Shown: piece after piece, positions 25,333 to 36,089 of the stretch
Layout: every line of letters starts with the position of its first letter
How positions within the stretch are numbered: the stretch's first letter is position 1
Origin: Isoetes taiwanensis
Taxonomy: Eukaryota; Streptophyta; Lycopodiopsida; Isoetales; Isoetaceae
Reading direction: 5' to 3'
Assembly (NCBI GenBank): GCA_021234155.1
Contig: JAJEKV010000027.1
Location: 9,486,013-9,550,012, forward strand
DNA: 64,000 bases
Notes under the pieces: model-generated
The model's database searches: none
Told to the model about the DNA's origin: nothing
The model's input: the letters and a program-made list of their open reading frames with translations, nothing else
Position numbers and translations under genes: made by a program

Positions 25333-27238
25333 ATGAAGTACGTATCTAAAGCTTTAAATGGTGGTCCGGATCATTCGAAGCGAGTCAAAAGTTGGGCAAG
25401 AAGAGAATTTGATGAGTGGCGTAAAGATTTTGGTCTCGATGTGTCCATTCCGATCGAGAAGCTGAATTTGGTGGAGCTGAATAAAATGCTGACGCATTTT
25501 ATGCTACAGGTAATTCATTTTATTTTTTTGTAATTTCTTTTATTTTTTATTATTCACATTGGCGATTATTTCTTAATTAGGCGAAGAAGAAGAATGGGAA
25601 GCTATATCCTCCAGGAACGAAAGTATTTTGCTTCTGATAATTCTTTTTTGTTTCTTGTCTATTTTTTATATTGACGTAATTTATTGTTATATTGTAGTCT
25701 AACTTCTTTGTTGCGAGGAATTAGAAGGATTATACGCAGGGAGCAGAATAAAGTTCAAGGGCAGACTGCTGTCCATCAGCCCCCATTTAATATCCTTCTT
25801 GATCCGATCTTTACTCAGGCACGTGACGCGTTTGTGTGCATGGTGAAAAAATTGAGAAATGATGGCAACTATGAGAAACCAAAGAAAAAAGCACCTATCA
25901 TTACCTTTGTTGTAGAAAAGGACATCTTAGATGATATTGACCATCAAATTACATATCCTTTAGGTTGTGTCAAAAGGCTGCTCTATTACATGCTGACCCA
26001 TTTTGGGATTAGAGGAAATGAAGAGCGCTATATCGTGTAAAGGATGTTGACATGACCTTAGAGGTTGATGAGGGTGGGGAATTAGTCAAGTATGGAGAGC
26101 GTCTTAGTAAAAATTACAATCCTAGTGTGACAAGGTTTGATGACAATCATTTTCGTCAACCGGTTTAGACATATGAAGCTGATTCTGTGCTGACATATAA
26201 GCAGTACATACGACACTTGCCTGCAAAGGAAAATGATTCTGAACTGCGCCGTTTCTTTTTGCAGCCAATTCCTAGGTCCAAGAAAAATGTAAGTCTTTCT
26301 TTTTATTTATGTCTTTAGTTTCAGTGTTTAATTTCTGCTTTGTTTTTCTATTAACATCATGAAACTGTCATAGGTCTGGTATGCTGTGATGCCTATAGGT
26401 TGTAACTCCATTTCAAAATTGTTGAACATAATGGCGTTTATTGTCCATGCCAAAACGGAAATCTGTAACAAGTCTGGCAGGGTATCTTTGGTGTCTCGTC
26501 TTGCAATAGCTAGTGTTCCTTCCGATGCTGGGATGTGCATAACTTGTCATAATAGTACTCCATCTTACAAAAAGTAAGAATTATTATGGTTATTTAATTT
26601 CTATTTTGTTGTTTAATTTTTACTTTCAATTTGCAGGTATGATCGAACGCGAGTGTCTAAAGTGAATGCATGAATGAATCTTATCAGCCAACCTATCAAT
26701 GCCGACGGAGCTGTGCGGGCATACAAAGACGTCCTATATGGTATTTTTTCTTATTACATTATCTTTTACTTGTCTTTTCTTTCTGTTATTTATTTCTGTT
26801 ATTTAATATTATTTTAGTACATGTTTTTTTCAATGTTAACTCTATTATTTATATTCATGTTGTTTCTGTTATTGTGTCTTGCAGATGAAGTGTCTAAGCA
26901 AAATATCATCGGCAATAGAAATCCTCTTCAACAGTTGAATGCTAATGCGAGTTCTGTATTGCGTCAGGGCAATTCAGGGTCTGCGGTTTTGCAACAGCAG
27001 TCAGGAGTTTCGCAGGAGAATTCGAGAGAATTCAGGATGAAGTACAGGTACCGCAGTTGTCGTCTGTAGCGATAAAGGGTAGTTCTTCTGGTGTTGCATC
27101 TGGAGAAATGATAGTTGATAAGACTAAGCAGATTCCTAGCAGCGTTCTACTTGTTATTGAAGTAGATGAAGATCTTTATGATGCCTCATTTTATGATGAG
27201 TTAAGCAAGGCTTATCCTGAGAGCAAAAGCAATTGGTA
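25333..27238 (+). pseudogene. Crypton-like (DUF3504-type) tyrosine recombinase gene, decayed
   Basis: I read exons 25333-25509, 25581-25622, 25698-26288, 26374-26573, 26637-26740 and 26885 onward, with GT..AG introns of 63-144 bp. The order of features matches DUF3504 proteins (ZMYM2/QRICH1/KIAA1958 type, derived from Crypton tyrosine recombinases): an N-terminal FDEWRKDFGLDVSIPIEKL segment with LVELNKML, then LLRGIRRIIRREQ, PPFNILLDPIF, a VCMVKKLRNDG helix, LTHFGIRGNEER (the region of the first catalytic Arg), and WYAVMPIGCNS. The end reads SGRVSLVSRLA and ITCHNSTPSYKKYDRTR, where active enzymes would show a TNHS..R and GH...Y pattern. Breaks: phase mismatch at the third exon, a frameshift near 26031, TAG at 26166-26168, TGA at 26671-26673 and another frameshift near 27040. 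The gene is dead or misread. The family assignment rests on motif memory, not a search. Confidence 0.6.
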
Positions 27239-27499
27239 GATATTCTGCACCTGTGATTCAAGGTAGCTTCTCGAACTGTACCTTTAACTTTAGTGGAGTT
27301 GATATGAATAAGCTTGTTGGAGTTATTTCAAGCTCATTATTAAAGAATAAGCAACAAAGATGATGTTCTTGAATTTCAGAATGTTTTAAATGGAAAGTGA
27401 AACTTTGAAACTGCTAAATGGAATTTCGAAATACAGTTTTATCTAGGTTTTAAACTACCTGTAATCCACATTAGGGTGAGATTACTTGTTTTTTTGGCC

Positions 27500-27904
27500 T
27501 CTTTTCAAACCCATTATTCTATCTCCACAGGCACATGTCTAAGTTTCTCTCCAATCTATTGCAGACCTTGTTCTTAAGAAAATCCATCATACTAAATATC
27601 TTTCATCCTCCACAGAACCAAGTATCATTGTTTGACATAGAACGACTAGTTTGAAGAATTTTGGCATCCAATCTTGAAGTACTTGACTGTTATTTAACCA
27701 TTTCCATAATAGCGTAATTGCTCCAAATAGCTTAGGTTCTTCGAGTTCAATACGTTGAGCCCACATAAGTTTCCCAAAGCATTGGGATTGTCCTAATAAT
27801 GCATCACCATCTATAACACTATGAAAAGATTCTAATCTGACAACAATAGCTTTGAAAAATTGACTTTTGAGGATTATGAGCTTATTCGTGTAATCACCTT
27901 GCAT
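27500..27904 (-). pseudogene. hAT transposase C-terminal fragment
   Basis: The minus-strand open frame of 105 codons contains WMPKFFKLVVLCQTMILGSV followed by EDER, matching the dimerisation region of plant hAT transposases (LGSVEDERxFS). Downstream, in another frame, LRTRSAIDWRE/NRLERNLDMCL-like sequence continues the same domain until about 27520. Only the C-terminal part remains. The catalytic RNase H-like core was not recognised nearby. It lies tail-to-tail with the Crypton-like gene, which probably marks an old insertion. Confidence 0.55.
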
Positions 27905-28191
27905 CTAGAGTTATCCCAAAACCGGGGGTATACAATGGACATGGCATCCAAGAGTTCTTCTTTTGCAAAACACTCTTCTATTTCTTTTGCCAAAGTAATA
28001 GCATTGTCTTTGAGGTTTTGCCTCAATTTTAATAGTATTTCAACAAATGCAAATTTTTCTTACATGAATTAGATGAACAAGACGGCCTCTGATGCTTGAT
28101 TCTTTGTATACATCTGCATTATAAAATGGACAATATTTAGGAAGTTTGAGATGAATAAAGCAGCAAGAAATAAAGTGGCCCACCGTCATAC

Positions 28192-28606
28192 CTAGACTAA
28201 AATGAGAGTGTACCTTAATGCATACTGTATCTTTGCATCAAATTTTAAAACGCTCTTGCTGCCACCAACCTCAACCAAGTTGATCCACAACACAAATTTC
28301 TCTTTATCATATGGCACATTTGCTGAAGTGGAATACAAATATTTCAAGGCAATGAGTATCATCTTCCTTGCACGTACATATTTAGCAATACACATAGTCC
28401 TCTTTTGAGCAAGCTTTATTAAGAAGTTCATCTCCTTCAACATAGGAAGCATACCTAAATAGAAGTGCCACAGTGTCATAAGACAATCTGGGAACAATCA
28501 AGGTATTACCTGCTAATGTCAACAACGTTTCCAAGTCCAAAGCTCGAGGTAGTAGAAGTTCTGGTTTTTCAGGCCCCTTTCCATTCTTTGATGCAAGCTT
28601 ATCCAA
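28192..28606 (-). pseudogene. Unrecognised minus-strand coding-like fragment
   Basis: Two overlapping minus-strand frames (28382-28606 and 28192-28497) appear to be one coding sequence split by a frameshift near 28410. The first holds PRALDLETLLTLAGNTLIVP and YDTVALLFRYASYVEGDELL, the second YVRARKMILIALKYLY and DKEKFVLWINLVEVG. The composition is protein-like and helical but I recognise no family. It may belong to the neighbouring hAT-like element or to a host gene. Confidence 0.3.
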
Positions 28607-28699
28607 ACCAACAAAAGAAGGACACTACTCAAGTAAGCATTGTGTTGGCTTGTATAATAAGATCCATCTCGTATTGATTGTATATAACTTTATTCCTCT

Positions 28700-29300
28700 T
28701 TGTTAAACCAACGAACATTTTCTTAAACTTACGAAATCTGCAGATACAAAGACATTAAAGAATTAGAAGCCATACTACAACAACTATACTATATCAGTAT
28801 ATATACACCTCTTTGAGGGCAAAAGCAACATAATTCAAGTATTGAAGGCGCTATGATGGCCGCCATGCAGGGTCTCGACGCGGTTTTCTTCATAACTTCT
28901 GGCTCGAGTGTCAGATTCAGGTGTTTTTTAGTGCTTGGAAAGCTAGAGATGTGAGTTTTCCATCGTTGTATAGTTTATATAGTTATCTATGTCTATCTGG
29001 GCCGGATTTGGGGTTTATAGATTTTGGCTACCATGGCAAACCCTAGTTTGCCGGTTCCGGAACACATTCGTCAGCCAAAAAAGTGGTAGGTGGTGCTTCG
29101 CTTCTTCTTTTGCGCATGATATGAACTCTCCTTTGTCACTTCCTAATTTACCCAATAATTTTTGCCTCAATCCTCTTGCTTTTGACCCTTCTCTTGTTAA
29201 TATGAGTACAAGCTTGCAACATTTTATTCTCTTTCTAAATCTACACTTTTGTCTACTTCTCAAGTAGAGACTACTGTAAATACTTCTACTGTTGTTTCTG
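28700..29300. other. Upstream region of a LINE-ORF1-like relic
   Basis: No gene. Sequence from 28891 (CATAACTTCTGGCTCGAG...TTGGAAAGCT) matches the block about 185 bp upstream of LINE ORF1 at 54416, which suggests a shared LINE 5' region. Confidence 0.4.
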
Positions 29301-29307
29301 CTTCTTT

Positions 29308-30536
29308 TTGCCTACTGCTAGGCGTCTTTCTGTTCCTTCTGCTCCTTGGGGTTCTTCTGATGTTGTGGCTAGAGCGCCTTCTACACAATTTAGCGATTGG
29401 ATCAAACGTGATTTGACATCCAGTGTGCAATCTGCTCGTGTCTCTGCTGCATTGAATATTATGTTACAAAATAACAAGAAAGAATTTAGCTCGTATCTAA
29501 ATGAGTTACAAGTACAAGGTGACCGTATGGATGTTCAGTTGCCTCTTGAGGGTGTATTCTATGGGGCACAGCAGTGTTCAAATGCTTTTATACAGGCTGG
29601 CCTACAAGTTGTCGAAATTGATCATAATGCTCATTTGTAGTGTGTTCAGAACCTTGTGTCTCATGTAGTTGTTTGCCATTTCACTGGACAGTTTCTGGAT
29701 CTCAGGAGAGTTGGATTTTGGCTAAAACATCCCCTTCAGAGACTGGGTCTCCCTCATTAAAGTCTCGAAAAGTTCTGGATAAAGATAATAATTTCTTCCT
29801 GGTCATGTTTGACTCTTCACTTGCAGTTGACAGGCTTATGGAGCTTGGTGTTGATCCTCTTTGGGGACATTATCTTCCATATCAGGTTTATTCTACTGGA
29901 TTCTTGCCAAGTAAGTCTGGTGCATTGTGCATGCCTTGTTGGCTTGCCTTAGAGGATTTTCCACTAGAATTGCAAGTGTCTGATCTTATGATTGCTATTG
30001 CCAAATGGATTGGGTATGCATCTTGTCCATTCTATTGTTAATGGTCCTCGAAATTTGTGTATCTCTTCCTACTTGTGTTTCTATTCCTCAGTCAGTAGTG
30101 GTCAAAAGTGGCCCACTTTTTTTTCAAGTACAAACTACGTTTGTTTAATGGACCTGAGCTTGCCAAGATGTTTCCCAATCTTGAGGCTTTCGCAACTTAC
30201 AGATCTAGGCATACTTTTGTCTCTACCTCCCCAACTGGTCCTATCCCATGTCAAATAGCATCCACTTTACTTGAATGTCGTGTTGTATCATCTTCTTCCT
30301 CATCTGCCTCTGCACTAGTTAATCGGCCAGTATTACCAGCTCTTTTGCCTTCTTCTCAAGCTATTTCTGCACCATCACCTTCTTCTAGTGCATCTCCATC
30401 TCAGTCTATATCAATAGACCCTCTTAATGAGAATCACCACTCTCGTCTTCAGTCAGGACATTGCTCACAAGCAAGAATGATTGGAAGAAGGATGGTCTAC
30501 TCCACATCTGAAGAAGCTTGCACGTCGCAAAAATAG
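29308..30536 (+). pseudogene. DUF4283-like retrotransposon ORF1 relic
   Basis: Consecutive plus-strand frames (29308-29640, 29640-30041, 30108-30536) look like one protein broken by stops and frameshifts. The middle part reads NNFFLVMFDSSLAVDRLMEL, GHYLPYQVYSTGF and PCWLALEDFPLELQVSDLMI followed by AIAKWIG, the pattern of DUF4283, an RNA-binding-like domain common in plant L1 ORF1 proteins and in captured derivatives. The N-terminal part (SDWIKRDL, helical KKEFSSYLNELQVQG) and the Ser/Pro-rich C-terminal part are less informative. No endonuclease or RT follows, so only ORF1 survives, or this is a domesticated or captured fragment. Confidence 0.5.
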
Positions 30537-30539
30537 CTC

Positions 30540-31960
30540 GGCTCCTCAATCTGCGTTATTCACTCTGTAGCTCCAATATCTGCTACGATTGTTACAGTGG
30601 ATGTCCTTAATTCAGTGGCATTGAGACACCAGGGAGCAGATCAAGTTGATGTTAATGATTCTATGGATGTGGAAGTTCGACCTGGTTAAAGTAACTTTTC
30701 TAAAAATATGATTATATATTATTCTTCTCTTTGTAAGAGAGGAAAATAGTGTGAATTGCATTATATTGTCACTAGAAAAAGTGCCCAGCATTGCTGGGCT
30801 TTTCATGGGACATAAATTCAAGGCAAATGCTAGATTGGTGTAAAAAGAGCAAGGAATTGTAATGTTGGGATTTGTGCAAATGATTATGAGCTTGGATGAA
30901 TAGCTACATTGCATTCTCTCAAGGTTCTAAATGTTTAATTACTTCCGCGAGGAACAGATGCATTTCTTGCTTCAAGAATTGACATTAGATCATGTGACAA
31001 CCACTGATTCAAACCAAAATATTTGGAGTTATGAAAAGAAATCAATTTTCCTACTCCATGGTTTCTAAATGCATTTCACAATAAGGTCCACTGTTTGTGC
31101 ATATAAACTTAGATTTTACAAGAAGTTTGGACAACTCATTCTCCAGGAATGAAATTTAGATTCAAAACCTCCTCAAGAAGCCTTCATCATCTTCAAAACA
31201 AAATCTAAAACAAATCTTCTTCAACCTATGAAGCAAAATTTGCTTTTACTTGGAACTCTCTATTTTCGCCAAATTTTTGAAATGCTTAAACATTTTTTCA
31301 TCCTAGGTTTACCTTTGCACCAGACCTAGTTTATTGCTCTTTCTATAAGTGATGCATGTTGTTGTGTTGTTTCATCTATATAATTGTTTCATCTGGACCA
31401 TTGCTTCATGGAATATTCCTTCCAATGTTCCATATAAAGCAACCAAGGTCATCTCCCCAAAATCAAGATGAGATCAAACTGGAATTTCCATATCACTCTA
31501 AGATTTATGAAATATAGAATGCAAGTCAATGATATAGTCAATGAGCAAGCAGAAAATTAGTTGCACATGAGAAAAAGTCATGTGTTGTTGTGCATTAGGG
31601 TTGCCCTTAAGGCCAAAGTTCCATTGCAGTAACTTAGAAGGTTAACGAATTATAAGCTTTTGCCTTTAGTTATGTTGGCAAATCTTTTTTAGCTTTTGAT
31701 AACTGCCATAGAAATGTTGGCAAGTCTTAGTTAGTATTATTTATCCATGACAATTGAGTGAAAAAATCACCTTTCCATAACTCTATATTGTTCCCGTTTT
31801 TGCTCAATTGCAACTTTGTATTAAGACAAGCAGACAGACAGACATTATTTTTACATCATGCCACATTGGCAGCATCCATGAGGACATATGACCTCATGGA
31901 TGCTCTTCATTCTCTTTGGGCAATGGCCTGGTGATGATATCTTTGTGTTGCTTCTTTCTA
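30540..31960. other. No gene seen
   Basis: AT-rich sequence without supported coding regions. The segment around 31670-31725 resembles 8826-8885. Confidence 0.45.
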
Positions 31961-31963
31961 ATC

Positions 31964-32200
31964 CTGGGGGATGCACCTATCATATAGGGGGTATCTCGTG
32001 TGCATGCTAGGGGTTGCCAGAAACCCCCTTATATACGCCTTAAAAATCCTCCAAAAACCCCGGTTTCAGTCGCATATTGTACCAAAGCCACTTAAAAAAA
32101 CTCCATAGGTAAGAGTATATGTATGGTTCATGCCCAAAATAAATCCTTTTGGGTCACTCAAACTAACTATTTTTAAACAAAAAGAGGGTACCCTTACTGC
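31964..32200 (+). repeat. Copy of a small MITE-like repeat (G-run family)
   Basis: The block from CTGGGGGATGCACC through AGGGGGTATCTCGTGTGCATG and AACCCCCTTATATACG aligns with the minus strand of the 241-bp element at 41942-42182, including the spacing of the G and C runs. The right end and target duplication could not be fixed, so this copy is diverged or truncated. Confidence 0.5.
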
Positions 32201-33660
32201 GCCTTGTGCCCCATTATAACACACCACATTTTGCAACTCTCATATTCAGTTTGTACATCTATAACAATAGTTAAAATGATTCAGTCTGGTTAATAACTTG
32301 AACATATACAAATTCTATCCTCTGACGATACAAATTAATGATTCCCATTTATAACATGGATGAAAAGATAATGCAACTCTAAACCTAAATGTTGGGCAAA
32401 GGAAAAATCCCAAGTGCATTTCAAGAATTCTCTTTGACACTTTTTTTAAAACTCCCTTTCAAGACAATGCAAATCTACATCGGCTCAAAACCAAGACGAA
32501 CAAAAACATATATCTTCTATTATTTAATTTAGACTCCCCACTTATGGTAGATTATTATCGAGCCGCTTTCTTTATTGTAGCTATAAAAGAAAAGGAAAGC
32601 ATGCATAAAACACTCAAACTATCTCCACCCGATTTGGGTTAGACTTCCTAGACATGGAAACCCTTCCAAGGCTTCAACGGGATCGTGCATAAAATGTAGA
32701 GAACCACCTTGGAATTGACAAGAATCCATCAATGAATCCATCAAAAATGTAGAGAACCACCTTGAAATACAATGCCCAAAAAAAATGGGTACCTTGCATT
32801 TTAAGCAACAAAAATGGTAATTACAATTCCCATGTGCTTAAATAAAATTTCATTTTTTTACCCATTCTCGTGATATTGTTTATTATATATAGATATTCAC
32901 AACAACTTGGATATGTGTATATTTACAGATCTTCAAGTAAGTTGCTCGTACAAAATTCATAGCACCCAATCCATGAACATGAGGTTGCCCACATAATTCG
33001 GATATGGCTCATGTGCTCTGTTCAAACAAAATTTATAGCACCCAATTAATTCGGGACAAAATTAGTATTAATATTTGAGACCCCATCAGTCCACCTATAT
33101 GTGCTAGAATATCTCCCAATATTTTGTACACATGCCAACTGCAATTTTACAATCACTTTTGAAAAGAGAACCATCTATATTATATGTTGAATAGCTACCA
33201 ATGCTTTCTACACATGCAAGCTGCAATTTTAACGTCGATTATGGAAAGATTACATTCACATTGTACATTGTGTTCTATGTGGGCTTGTCCATCTATCTGG
33301 CCCGGCTACTATTTGGAGCATACATATAGATACTTGCGAGCATTATGTAGCTAGCTAGTGTTAAACCATTTCTGCAGCATGCGTATCAGCATGAACTTTA
33401 CAAGCAGCAATTATTACCCTTCAAGTTGTGGCATAGGTTCAAATGGCATGCTGCTAATAAGCCCTCTGCTTCATCTAGCCACCTTGCCCTGCCAAGATTC
33501 TCATCTAGCCACCCTGCTTCATCCATAGTTCTCAATATCATGTGTTTCCCATGACTTATTCTCATCCAAATAGAATAATAGCATCCATCCTAAAAGAGTT
33601 CACCACTTCTACAACCAGAGCGCTGACATTAAAACGTAATTTTTGTCTATTGCATCTCCA
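32200..33660. other. No gene seen
   Basis: AT-rich sequence without open frames longer than about 60 codons and no recognised repeat. TCATAGCACCCAAT and TTATAGCACCCAAT phrases recur near 32958 and 33030, and CTACACATGCAAGCTGCAAT resembles a sequence at about 33128. Confidence 0.45.
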
Positions 33661-34119
33661 TCAATAAAGCAAGAGCGTCATCAGGAAAGCCCTGCAGCAA
33701 CCGTTATCCATGAAACAGCATTGCGTTGATGCATGATAACAAATATTATTCCCATAGCTTCTAAGCTCCCACACTTGGCATGCATGCCAATGATAATTAT
33801 GGCCATGATCGCATGAGCTCCAACAGCATGTGGTATAGCACAAACATGCATTAGTTCTTGTCTTCCCTACTGCACCTAAACTGCCTCAAGCACTAAAAAT
33901 GCCACTGTGTCCAAAATCACACTTCATATTTTCATACAATTGTAGTACATGTTGGCAATAAGCCATCCACATCATAACCTCTAATAATGGCACCCCAATA
34001 ACAAGTTTTGTTCAATCAAGCATGCTACAACAACGAATCATTTGTTCACCACAGTTCAAACATGAAAAGCAATGGGTTATACCTCTGTGTAACATCCTTT
34101 GCATCATTCCCAACAAAAG

Positions 34120-34771
34120 CTATAACATATGAACAGGAAGTCTCCTACCTGCAACCTGCTCAACTTTATCTGAAGCATCGATGAGCCCATTTACAGCATC
34201 CACATGTATCCGCCACCCCTCTGCACCCTCACCTCTACAAAATATTTCAGCACAGTGTAGCATGGGACTTTTCTTGCTACCAAATGGTGTCACCCTTCTA
34301 CACTTAGGTGTGTCCATGTCATTGTGAATGCTGGCCTGTTCCGAACTTACATTTTCTTTAGATCCTGCTGGGTATGCTGTAGGCTTCTCTTTGCCTTTTC
34401 TTTGTGCAATAGATTCCTCATATTGATGGTCCCTTTTTACAGCCTTGCCTAAAGATCCCTTCTCTATTTTGACAGACTCTGCTTTATCCACATCATAAGA
34501 AGGTCTTGGAATTACAGCAGTACGTCCAAGAACATGTGCTAGATTTGCAGCCTTACTAACCTGGGAGTTTGAACAAATTAACATGCCATCCAAGTTTATC
34601 CTTGTGGATCCCAATCTGCAGAAGCCTTCAGAGTGCATCTACTTATAAAATCCACTATGGACTTTACAGAGAATTACCTTGTTGTACAGCCCAGACTAAA
34701 TATGAAAGCTTTTCAAGATTAGGCTTAGATGTTATGTCAAACTGCACAGACAAGGCAATTTCAACCTTACA
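34120..34771 (-). other. Unrecognised minus-strand locus with splice-like exons
   Basis: A minus-strand stretch with a good acceptor (TTTCTGGCAG, exon from 34771 down to 34678, donor AAG|GTAATT) encodes KVEIALSVQFDITSKPNLEK then LSYLVWAVQQ. A second short exon (34615-34561, donor CAG|GTTAGT) follows. Downstream, an open frame 34638-34120 runs to 172 codons with a charged, Ser/Lys-rich centre. The reading frames do not join cleanly, so this is either a pseudogene or a gene whose exons I have not placed correctly. No family is recognised, and no transposon motif is visible either. Confidence 0.3.
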
Positions 34772-34779
34772 CTGCCAGA

Positions 34780-35820
34780 AACAAAAAAAAATTCCCTTCC
34801 CTTGCACTTGTTCTTTTGCAAGATGAGTTGCTTGCAATGTATAGAAAAATTGCTCTAGCCAAATAAAGGAACGGATCAAAATAAAAAAGTGTTGAACTAT
34901 GCAAAGAGAGGAGGAAACACTAACAGCAAGAATTAACTTGGATCAATTGGACCGATCCTCATCCTTGATGTAGATAGCAGGTCGAAATCAGCGAGCAGAG
35001 AAGCACCATCGCATGGCCTTTACTTGAACTACCTGCATAGATAAAAGAAAAACAAAACATTAGTAGAACACCGGCATTAAAAGAGCTATTAAAGGGACAC
35101 CGACATTGCAGATATGGCTTTGCAAATTGTAAGAACCATCTCTCGAAAAGGTTCCCAACAAGAACAATTCACATGCCAAGCATATCATCATGAAATCCAG
35201 CTGATGTAGAAGATTTTCTTAAGCAAACATAGGTCTTCTACAAACAATGAAATGGCTCAATGAACCCTGCCATGAAACAACCCAATGAACCCATGCCCAC
35301 TTTTCTAACTGCAGCATATTGCGGGGCATTCGTGCAATTTCATGATGGATTAGAAAGAAAGTTCACAAGTAGCATTGCAAAATCTTTCAGCAGCTTGGAA
35401 TACCAACGCAGACAAAATGGATCCTTGGAGTCCAGTTCGTTGTTGGATGGAAGGGCCAAGCATAGAGTCCACGAAAAATGAAAACTTGAAAAGCACAAAA
35501 CCACTGTTGAAAAATGGAACAGCCAATGAAGGGCATCTACCAGGAAAGGTCGAGCCAAAAAGGGGATGCAAGCCGGTTTTAAGGCAGCCACAGACAAATC
35601 AAACTGCAAAACTTGCCGTGGTGGCTGAGATATTTGCGTACAGAGTTTATATATTCTTTCTCAAACTGCAAAACTTGGTGGGATGCAAACAAACTACAAA
35701 CCTCGTTGGAACTGGCGCAAAACAAAAAACAAAAAAAAAAAGAGGTCCGATTCAGAAAGTCAACTCTAGGGAAACCACAAAAGCACGGTGAAGTTTATCC
35801 ATTTGAATTTTGAAAAACGG
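34780..35820. other. No supported gene
   Basis: A possible minus-strand exon lies just left of an acceptor-like TTATCTATGCAG near 35035, which may belong to the locus at 34120-34771. The plus-strand open frame at 35375-35791 overlaps a minus frame and shows no family motif. Confidence 0.3.
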
Positions 35821-36076
35821 TTATGCATATAGCGTGTTGTGCCCTTTTCCAAATCCTCAATCTCAACCATCCATTTGCATCAACGGTTCAAAATTGAAAT
35901 TGATGACAAACACTCAAAATCCCTTTAGTATAAAGAAAGATGCTTAGACGGGTGGCCCTGTTCAGTTGGATCTAATTATCCACTGGATTTTTTATTCCTG
36001 TCTCTGCATTGTATTATGTATTATGACGGAGTGTTATTAATAAAGTCTAACGTCCTTCCCAAAAAAAAAAAAAATA
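35820..36076 (+). mobile_element. Possible LINE 3' end with poly(A) tail
   Basis: The sequence ends AATAAAGTCTAACGTCCTTC then a run of about 14 A at 36062-36075, which is how plant LINE copies end. The complement of the nearby insertion at 36353 carries the same GACGTCCTTC phrase before its A-run. No coding part is recognisable, and the 5' limit is uncertain. Confidence 0.4.
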
Positions 36077-36089
36077 CACCTTGAGCTAC

